A stretch of 6,407 bases of DNA from Rhodospirillales bacterium (lineage in GTDB: Bacteria > Pseudomonadota > Alphaproteobacteria > Rhodospirillales > Casp-alpha2): assembly GCA_016187325.1 (NCBI GenBank), contig JACPJY010000032.1, positions 1 to 6,407 on the forward strand, given 5' to 3'. The stretch's first letter is position 1. Every line of letters starts with the position of its first letter. The translations under genes were made by a program, and so were the position numbers. This document shows positions 1-4,101 of the stretch, piece by piece. The notes beneath the pieces were generated by a model. The model made no database searches and was not told the DNA's origin. It worked only from the letters and a program-made list of their open reading frames with translations.

Positions 1-91
1 AGGCCGCCGCCGCGAACACCATCCACAGCGCCCCCTTGACCGGCGCCACCATCCAGCGGCGAAACCCGTCGCCGAGGCCGCGAATGGGCAT
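1..91 (-). CDS. N-terminus of a probable membrane protein (partial)
   Basis: The minus strand opens with ATG at 91-89 and reads 30 codons to the window edge without a stop. The translation starts MPIRGLGDGFRRWMVAP and continues into a hydrophobic stretch (roughly residues 17-30: VKGALWMVFAAAA), which looks like a signal anchor or first transmembrane segment after a short basic N-terminus. It lies 24 nt after the stop of the preceding gene on the same strand, so it is probably the third gene of that operon. The ribosome binding site is weak (GGAAAG or CGGGA in the gap). A GTG at 119-117 overlaps the upstream stop but gives a poorer, non-hydrophobic protein. The rest of the gene lies outside the window and no family can be assigned. 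Confidence 0.55.
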   Translation of the reverse strand, partial: MPIRGLGDGFRRWMVAPVKGALWMVFAAAA

Positions 92-115
92 CGTCGGCGG
101 TCCCGGTCTTTCCGG

Positions 116-919
116 TCACGCCGCCCTTTCCTCGCCGGCCCGGGCCGACTCGGCGATCTGCTGCGCGTTGACCCGCGCCGACTCGGTCCGTTGTCCGAGC
201 GGGATCGTCAGGTCGTGGAACGACGGATCGTCGACGCGTTCTTCGTAGTAGCGCCGGGGCGCCACCAGCAGCATGTACTCGCGCCCCTCCCGCCAGACGC
301 CGAGCTCGGCCGAGGGATAGCCGTAAACGTCGTAGGCATAGCCGCGCACCACGGGCCGCTCGGCGATCCCCATCAGCCAGCTCCATTTCCAGTGGGCGAA
401 CACCCAGAGATGGAGGAGCCGCATCATCGCCCTGACGACGACCGAGCTTTCCCCTCCATGCACGAATACCGCGCCGGTCAGACCCACATGGCAGTCGCCG
501 ATCTTTTTTGCCGACGGCGCCGTCACGATGCAGGTTTCGCCCGGGCGGGACATGCCGCGGACGTCGGCGTAGAACAGGCGCAGCGACTGCATGTCCAGCG
601 CCAGACTCTCGCCGATCCATAGCAGTCGCGTGGCCGCGCAGGCAACCTGCCGGTTGTCGCGCTGCAGCGACAGCACGACGGTATCCTTGGCGCCGTGACC
701 GATTTGCAGGGCCGGATTGAAGGGCTGAAACAGCCGCATCCGTTCGGCGTTTCCCGATTGGATCTCGGCGACGCAACCCAGATCGTGACTGATCATCGGC
801 ACAAGCCCGACCTCCTCCAGTGCGCGAACAAGCGTGGGGACGACGATGCCCGCGACCCTTTGACGACGGCAGGGCGTTATCTGGCCGGCATCGAAGGCAT
901 CCAGGTAATGCTTGAACAT
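116..919 (-). CDS. Uncharacterised 267-residue protein, possibly GNAT-like fold
   Basis: I do not firmly recognise this gene. The start is ATG 919-917, which shares one base with the TGA of the upstream gene (TGATG), so translation is probably coupled. An earlier in-frame ATG at 1171 was rejected because it would run 250 nt into the upstream gene. No signal peptide or clear membrane segment is seen. The segment at residues 108-205 (SLRLFYADV, PGETCIVTAPSAKKIG, LTGAVFVHGG, then MMRLLHLWVFAHWKWSWLMG and YDVYGYP) has the strand/helix rhythm of a GNAT acyltransferase core. The canonical acetyl-CoA loop (Q/RxxGxG/A) is not visible at the expected place (VHGGESSVVV), so it may be a non-catalytic relative or something else. 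The charged tail (about 243-267) is probably disordered. Its partner is the HTH/PAS-like regulator just upstream. Confidence 0.75.
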   Translation of the reverse strand: MFKHYLDAFDAGQITPCRRQRVAGIVVPTLVRALEEVGLVPMISHDLGCVAEIQSGNAERMRLFQPFNPALQIGHGAKDTVVLSLQRDNRQVACAATRLLWIGESLALDMQSLRLFYADVRGMSRPGETCIVTAPSAKKIGDCHVGLTGAVFVHGGESSVVVRAMMRLLHLWVFAHWKWSWLMGIAERPVVRGYAYDVYGYPSAELGVWREGREYMLLVAPRRYYEERVDDPSFHDLTIPLGQRTESARVNAQQIAESARAGEERAA

Positions 920-2028
920 CAGACTTGCGCTCCTGTTTCCAACAAATGGGTCGATGTGACGACCAGATTGGGCCCTTGGGGAAATGCCACCCGTTCGTAA
1001 TGGCGCTTCCGCCCCGAGATCTCGATGTTGAGCCGATAAAAGGTCGGACCCTCGCTGACGGCCTGCAGGACGTGACAGTGGATGAGGGCGGCGTAATTGC
1101 GATCCGACCGATCGAGGACATTGCGGCCGACGAAGTCCTTGGTCGGCAAACCGAGCGTTGGCCCGATCCATAGCGAGGTCACGTCGCCGCCGTCGATCGC
1201 GAACAGCGATGAGGTGTCCATGAGGCTGAGGCCGACAATCGCCTTCAGCGGCTCGGCGCCCTGCCTGACCGAGCCGACCACCGTGGCCAGCCCGGGAAAT
1301 TGGATCCCTTCCACGGAGAGTCTCTCGACCGTCCAGTCGCGTTCCGCGATTCGATCAAGCGACGTGGCGACGCTGGCGCGGCCGAGAATCCTGGAGGCGT
1401 CCAAAATGCCAGCCGGCGAAAGATGCTCCCACTCGCCGTCGCGCCATACCGCGATTTCGATGTCCGTCGCATATTGCCCGGCCGAGAGAAGCCAGTCGCG
1501 CGCCCGCGTTGCCGCCTTTGGATCGGCCACCAACAAGGCATAGCGCAATCGGATACGGCCATCGGAGCGGACCAGGCACTCGATCCAACCGAGATTGCGG
1601 ATCGCGTAGGAGGCGAGGTCGTCCGGCTCGGCCGAAACCTTCAGGGCATCCTGCACGAACCGGGCGTGGCCGGTCGGCGCCTCATGCACGGCGCCGCCGT
1701 CCGTGAACCACAGGCAAAGGTCGGCCGGGAACGGGGCAGAGCCCCGCGGTCGAGGGGCGGCGGCTTGACCGTAAAGCTCGCCGAGGAAGGCGTAATCCTC
1801 GTGGGCCATGAAAACCGCATTCACGGCGGCGACGGCCACGCCGTCCATCGTCACCCGGCCGTGAAGCCAGTTCATCACCGAATCCGGGTGCACGCCGACC
1901 GACTTGGCGAGCATCTTCCCGGTAAGGCCGGTGTTCAGGCGACGGCGCAAGGCCGCGCCCTGACGCTCCCTGAATCCGTCCCGGTCGGTGCCGAAAGTGT
2001 TCCGTTTTGATCCCGAAGAGTTTCCCAC
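919..2028 (-). CDS. XRE-like HTH regulator with C-terminal PAS_5-like region
   Basis: A 369-residue protein. Residues about 34-75 (GLTGKMLAKSVGVHPDSV, then NWLHGRV) match the pattern of an XRE/lambda-repressor-type helix-turn-helix, so DNA binding is likely. Residues about 135-210 form an uncharacterised alpha/beta segment. Residues about 270-365 (SLWIGPTLGLP, FVGRNVLD, IEISGRKRHYERVAFP) resemble the PAS_5 domain common in Alphaproteobacteria, which suggests a sensory or dimerisation role; this family call is from memory of the pattern. The start is GTG 2028-2026, because AGGGGG at 2039-2034 sits 5 nt upstream. An ATG at 2030 is out of frame. It heads a minus-strand operon with the 116-919 gene (TGATG overlap) and is divergent from the small gene at 2084. 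It could be a prophage repressor or a host regulator of the operon; autoregulation from the 55-bp divergent gap is plausible but not shown. Confidence 0.8.
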   Translation of the reverse strand: MGNSSGSKRNTFGTDRDGFRERQGAALRRRLNTGLTGKMLAKSVGVHPDSVMNWLHGRVTMDGVAVAAVNAVFMAHEDYAFLGELYGQAAAPRPRGSAPFPADLCLWFTDGGAVHEAPTGHARFVQDALKVSAEPDDLASYAIRNLGWIECLVRSDGRIRLRYALLVADPKAATRARDWLLSAGQYATDIEIAVWRDGEWEHLSPAGILDASRILGRASVATSLDRIAERDWTVERLSVEGIQFPGLATVVGSVRQGAEPLKAIVGLSLMDTSSLFAIDGGDVTSLWIGPTLGLPTKDFVGRNVLDRSDRNYAALIHCHVLQAVSEGPTFYRLNIEISGRKRHYERVAFPQGPNLVVTSTHLLETGAQV

Positions 2029-2083
2029 ATGCGCCCCCTACAATAAAACTGAACGCCCATAGTAGTTTACCTTAGATTCGGCG
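2029..2083. promoter_or_regulatory. Divergent intergenic control region
   Basis: This 55-bp gap separates two divergent starts and is clearly more AT-rich than its surroundings. On the minus strand AGGGGG (2039-2034) is the ribosome binding site for the HTH gene. On the plus strand TTAGAT (2072-2077) could be a -10 box placed 6 nt before the ATG at 2084. No convincing -35 box is seen. A short imperfect dyad, AAACT (2046-2050) and AGTTT (2064-2068) with a 13-nt gap, could be an operator half-site pair, but five base pairs is weak evidence. Confidence 0.4.
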
Positions 2084-2302
2084 ATGAAACACGTGGAAGA
2101 CAGGGTTGAGAGCCTCCTCGTTGCGGCCATTGAGCTCCGCTACATGGCCGCGGATGATCCCCATTTCGGGTCCATAAGCCTTTCCCTTGCCCGGGCCCTT
2201 GAGGATATCGCCCAAACGGAGCGGGAAACGTCCGCGTCGGAGGCCGGAAATCTGCCTCCTCGCGAGGCACGCAAGTCCGCCGCCGTCGCCGCCCTTACCT
2301 AG
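2084..2302 (+). CDS. Small hypothetical protein, 72 residues
   Basis: An unrecognised small protein, the only plus-strand gene outside the IS. The sequence begins MKHVEDRVESLLVAAIELRY and is predicted to be mostly helical: an amphipathic helix at about 2-24, a second helix at about 31-48 (SLSLARALEDIAQTE), then a charged, proline-containing tail. There is no signal peptide or membrane span. The gene is divergent from the HTH/PAS-like regulator across 55 bp, a layout often seen for a regulator and its target, and is convergent with the lysis cassette. No Shine-Dalgarno is visible before the ATG, so it may be translated from a leaderless or very short-leader mRNA. Coding status rests on the acidic/amphipathic composition and the position in an otherwise empty stretch; no function can be assigned. 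Confidence 0.55.
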   Translation: MKHVEDRVESLLVAAIELRYMAADDPHFGSISLSLARALEDIAQTERETSASEAGNLPPREARKSAAVAALT

Positions 2303-2375
2303 CTTTTCCCGACGACGCTCGCCCCCGTACGCGATCGACCGGTCCGGCTGATTGGTCTTTATCGGCCGCCTCCGG

Positions 2376-2600
2376 TCATCTGCACAACGCCGTATGCTTT
2401 TCGTTGTGCCTGGCGATCTTCTCCAGATCCGCCCGCACGTGCTCCGGCCACGGCATCCGCTCGGCCAGCCAGTCCTTGGTCGCCGGCGCAAAGCGGATCG
2501 GCCGCGCCCAGGCGCAGTCCGTCTCGACGCCGGCCGGCCCGCTACAGGCGGTCGACAACGTCGCGGTCGCGATCAGGCAGAGGACGGCTATCGATCGCAT
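2376..2600 (-). CDS. Outer-membrane lipoprotein spanin (Rz1-like o-spanin)
   Basis: A 74-residue protein with a classical lipoprotein signal: MRSIAVLCLIATATLSTAC, lipobox LSTAC with Cys19 as the probable lipidated residue. The mature part has the phage Rz1/LysC-like pattern CAWARPI, then a short linker, then HNEKHTALC near the C-terminus. In the spanin model the o-spanin is anchored in the outer membrane and binds the i-spanin across the periplasm, so that inner and outer membranes fuse in the last step of lysis. GGAG at 2612-2609 lies 8 nt before the ATG. The first 59 bp overlap the end of the i-spanin gene in another frame, the arrangement known for Rz/Rz1 pairs. It is the last gene of the lysis cassette and no terminator is obvious in 2303-2375. 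Confidence 0.8.
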   Translation of the reverse strand: MRSIAVLCLIATATLSTACSGPAGVETDCAWARPIRFAPATKDWLAERMPWPEHVRADLEKIARHNEKHTALCR

Positions 2601-2751
2601 CGGCTTGGCTCCGGATGGATTTCTGGCGTCTGAGGGTTTCCAGCTCGGCCTTCTCCGCCCCCTGGCGGCGCAGGCCTTCGTCGCGGGCCCACCCGGCGAT
2701 CAGGTTGAACGCCCGGATGAGCCCGGCGACGATGTTTGCCCAGCCGGTCAT
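2542..2751 (-). CDS. Inner-membrane spanin (Rz-like i-spanin)
   Basis: A 69-residue protein. The N-terminus (residues about 3-21, GWANIVAGLIRAFNLIAGW) is a short hydrophobic or amphipathic anchor with one internal Arg. It is followed by a charged helical stretch with coiled-coil character (about 24-50, DEGLRRQGAEKAELETLRRQ) and a polar tail. This is shorter than lambda Rz but fits small Rz-like proteins of alphaproteobacterial prophages. ATG 2751-2749 overlaps the holin-like stop as ATGA. There is no good Shine-Dalgarno of its own, so translational coupling to the holin is likely. Its 3' end overlaps the o-spanin gene, which supports the assignment more than the sequence alone does. A longer in-frame start at 3042 was rejected because it would cross the whole holin gene and the terminator. 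The alternative is a generic phage membrane protein. Confidence 0.7.
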   Translation of the reverse strand: MTGWANIVAGLIRAFNLIAGWARDEGLRRQGAEKAELETLRRQKSIRSQADAIDSRPLPDRDRDVVDRL

Positions 2752-2942
2752 CGACCGTCGGCGACGCCCTTGCGCAGGAACGCCACGGTGACCAGGGGCC
2801 AGATCACCTGGAAGGCTTCGACGAGGGTCATCTCGCCCACCAGGTAGGCGCCGACGGCGCCGACGATGCCGGTGACGGCGGCGATGTAGGTCTTCTTGCC
2901 GGCGAGGAAGCCGCCGGTGGCGATGCTGGTGATGTCGGTCAT
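2748..2942 (-). CDS. Small two-TM phage protein, holin-like
   Basis: A 64-residue protein with the pattern GKKTYIAAVTGIVGAVGAYL (first membrane segment about 18-36) and a second hydrophobic segment at about 42-57 (EAFQVIWPLVTVAFL), ending in the basic RKGVADGR. Small proteins of this shape, with a GKKTY motif before the first span, are common in prophage lysis regions and are usually called holins. The role would be controlled permeabilisation of the inner membrane at lysis. AAGGAGA at 2957-2951 lies 8 nt before the ATG, a strong ribosome binding site. It is the first gene of the lysis cassette and overlaps the i-spanin by 4 bp (ATGA). An intrinsic terminator lies only 28 nt upstream. Holin function is inferred from topology and context. 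Confidence 0.72.
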   Translation of the reverse strand: MTDITSIATGGFLAGKKTYIAAVTGIVGAVGAYLVGEMTLVEAFQVIWPLVTVAFLRKGVADGR

Positions 2943-2969
2943 GGTTCGAGTCTCCTTGGGTTCGGGTTG

Positions 2970-2997
2970 AAAAAAAACGCCGGGCGAAACCCCGGCG
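2970..2997 (-). terminator. Strong rho-independent terminator (minus strand)
   Basis: On the minus strand a perfect 7-bp GC stem (CGCCGGG / CCCGGCG, plus coordinates 2991-2997 and 2978-2984) with a 6-nt loop is followed by eight T residues (2977-2970). On the plus strand the run is A before the stem, so it acts on minus-strand transcripts only. It would stop transcripts coming from the nozzle gene or the IS region. It lies only 13 nt before the holin Shine-Dalgarno, so it also stands in the way of lysis-gene expression unless a promoter overlaps it or transcription reads through. Confidence 0.88.
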
Positions 2998-3043
2998 GTG
3001 GTGGGTGGATCGTTGGCGGACGAGCTGCTCGGGTTTGCTCATT

Positions 3044-3094
3044 CGTCACCCCCGCGGAAGCGGGGGTCCAGGTTTCCTGGAAGACTGGATTCCC
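3044..3094. repeat. REP-like palindromic repeat, left part (interrupted by IS30)
   Basis: This segment begins CGTCA and contains a perfect 7-bp hairpin CCCCCGC-GGAA-GCGGGGG (3049-3066), then CCAGG-TTT-CCTGG (3068-3080), then CTGGATTCCC (3085-3094). The arm matches, in inverse orientation, the segment at 4050-4073 on the other side of the IS (CGTCA, CCCGC, AAGCGGG in common). Joining CTGGATTCCC to the right part gives a continuous symmetric unit of about 70 bp, of the dispersed extragenic palindrome kind found in several Alphaproteobacteria. It lies in the gap between the nozzle gene and the lysis cassette. Copy number elsewhere in the genome cannot be seen here. Confidence 0.7.
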
Positions 3095-3098
3095 TGAG

Positions 3099-3118
3099 TT
3101 CACAAACGAAGTGCAACA
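3099..3118 (+). repeat. Left terminal inverted repeat of the IS30 element
   Basis: The sequence TTCACAAACGAAGTGCAACA pairs with the right end as an inverted repeat, differing only at positions 7 and 8 (AA here, TT at the right end). It probably extends outward by TG plus two purines (3095-3098). Confidence 0.88.
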
Positions 3119-3139
3119 CCTTTATTGGGAGGTGTTGCA
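3112..3139 (+). promoter_or_regulatory. Hairpin masking the transposase ribosome binding site
   Basis: TGCAACACCT (3112-3121) and AGGTGTTGCA (3130-3139) form a perfect 10-bp stem with the 8-nt loop TTATTGGG. The Shine-Dalgarno GGGAGG (3127-3132) lies half in the loop and half in the 3' arm, and the ATG begins at 3140 right at the base of the stem. An RNA reading in from outside the IS would fold and hide the ribosome binding site, whereas a transcript starting inside the stem would not. Such protection from read-through translation is known for other IS elements such as IS10 and IS50; its operation here is inferred. Confidence 0.6.
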
Positions 3140-4070
3140 ATGGGAAAGCAGTACGCCCAGTTGTCATTGGAGGACCGGTGCGAGATTTCCCGACTTCAAG
3201 CCGACGGGCTGTCGATCCGGCAAATCGCGGCAGCTGTGGATCGCGCGCCATCGACGATCGCTCGCGAACTGAAACGCAACGGCGGCCGGAAGGTCGGCTA
3301 CAAGCCGTCCTACGCCCAGGAGCAGACGAAGGCGCGGCGCTGGTCGGGATCTCGGCTCGAGCGCGATCCCGAACTGCGTCGCGCCGTCCAGCCATGAGAG
3401 CATCTACCGCTTCATCCATGCCCAGATCGCCCGCACCAAGGACTATAGCTGGCGCCTCTACCTGCCGCGCGCCAAGAGCAAACGCGGCTTCCGCGGCCGC
3501 AAGGGCGGTAGCCCGGCAACCCTCATCGATGGCCGTATTCCGATCGCCAACAGACCACCAGCCGCCAGCGACCGGCAAAACCCCGGCCATTGGGAGGCCG
3601 ATCTCATGCTCTTTGCCCGCTACGGACAGGCCATCCTCACCGTTCACGAGCGACACTCCCGCCTGCTCGCTGCCGCAAGGCCTCCGGGTAAAGCCGCCGG
3701 TCCTGTCGCCAATCTGCTCCTCAACCTCTTCGCCGACCTGCCTCCGGCACTCCGGCAAACCGTCACCTTCGACAACGGTACCGAGTTCGCCAGACATCGA
3801 ACCCTCCACGACATCGGCATCGCTACCTTCTTCTGCGACCCCTACGCCCCCTGGCAAAAAGGCGGCATCGAAAACGCCATCGGACGCATGCGACGCTTCT
3901 TCCCCAGAAAGACCGATCTCGCTACTCTCTCTGATAAGCAGTTCTTCGACCTTCTCAGGGCCTACAACAACACGCCAAGAAAATGTCTCGACTATCAGAC
4001 GCCCGCCGAGGTCTTCATACGACTGTTGCACTTCGAATGTGAATCCACCTTCCCGCTTTCGCGGGAATGA
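3140..4070 (+). pseudogene. IS30-family transposase, internal deletion and frameshift
   Basis: The start is ATG 3140, with GGGAGG 7 nt upstream; an upstream in-frame TTG at 3125 is less likely. The first part (3140-3394) has the IS30 N-terminal HTH: YAQLSLEDRCEISRLQ, then GLSIRQIAAAVDRAPSTI and ARELKRN. It stops at TGA 3395-3397. From about 3387 a different frame resumes with SSHESIYRFIHAQIARTKDY and runs to TGA 4068-4070, carrying the catalytic DDE: Asp (codon 3600, HWEADL), Asp (codon 3771, TFDNGTEF) and Glu (codon 3870, GGIENAIG). D and E are separated by 32 residues, one fewer than the usual 33. The family segment with the GWSPEQVAGRL-type motif, about 26 residues between LRRAV and SHESIYR, is missing, so a deletion of roughly 77 or 80 nt is likely. 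All catalytic residues remain but the gene is not translatable as one protein without frameshifting. The last six codons and the stop lie in the flanking repeat. Confidence 0.88.
4024..4043 (-). repeat. Right terminal inverted repeat of the IS30 element
   Basis: Read on the minus strand this is TTCACATTCGAAGTGCAACA, matching the left end at 18 of 20 positions. It lies inside the transposase reading frame, encoding part of LHFECES. Confidence 0.88.
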
Positions 4071-4073
4071 CGA
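4050..4073. repeat. REP-like palindromic repeat, right part
   Basis: It contains the 7-bp hairpin TTCCCGC-TTTC-GCGGGAA (4050-4067) followed by TGACG. Its reverse complement begins CGTCA and matches the left part at 3044-3066 apart from C/T and G/A changes on both sides of the stem, which keep the pairing. The TGA at 4068-4070 within this repeat is the stop codon used by the transposase frame. Confidence 0.68.
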
Positions 4074-4076
4074 AAC

Positions 4077-4101
4077 GAGCACTGTCCAACGGGTCGTGCT
4101 C
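4077..4101 (-). terminator. Hairpin after the nozzle gene, possible weak terminator
   Basis: GAGCAC (4077-4082) and GTGCTC (4096-4101) form a 6-bp stem directly at the nozzle gene stop codon. On the minus strand it is followed only by GTTTCGTC, not a proper T run. It may be a weak terminator or an mRNA-stabilising stem. The stronger terminator downstream is at 2970-2997. Confidence 0.35.

Larger units (their letters stand above)
3095..4049 (+). mobile_element. IS30-family insertion sequence (defective)
   Basis: About 955 bp, bounded by 20-bp terminal inverted repeats (3099-3118 and 4024-4043) that match at 18 positions. It encodes an IS30-type transposase (N-terminal HTH, C-terminal DDE) on the plus strand, disrupted in the middle. 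The exact ends are uncertain by a few bases. TG-starting ends would give 3095-4047 with a 2-bp CC duplication. Ends at 3095-4049 would give a possible TTCCC duplication (3090-3094 and 4050-4054) and restore a clean REP-like repeat. IS30-family target duplications are usually 2-3 bp, so the longer one is less expected. The element is inserted between phage genes, opposite to their direction, and inside a palindromic repeat. Confidence 0.88.

Noticed and set aside
920..1171. N-terminal extension of the 116-919 gene to an ATG at 1171
   Set aside because: It would overlap the HTH gene by 250 nt with an Arg-rich low-quality sequence. The ATG at 919 overlapping the upstream TGA is the natural start.
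1300..2010. Plus-strand open frame (236 codons) opposite the HTH gene
   Set aside because: Antisense shadow: the minus strand has an HTH motif, a ribosome binding site and coupling to the next gene.
2303..2375. Possible terminator between the convergent 72-residue gene and the o-spanin gene
   Set aside because: Only short palindromes (CGATCG, GACCGGTC at 2337-2344) without a T run on either strand.
3044..4073. CRISPR-like or tandem repeat array
   Set aside because: The repeated hairpin arms occur only twice, in inverted orientation and 1 kb apart around the IS; there are no regular spacers.
3039..4082. Minus-strand open frame (347 codons) across the IS
   Set aside because: It runs antisense through both IS ends and both repeat arms. 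The transposase motifs are on the plus strand.
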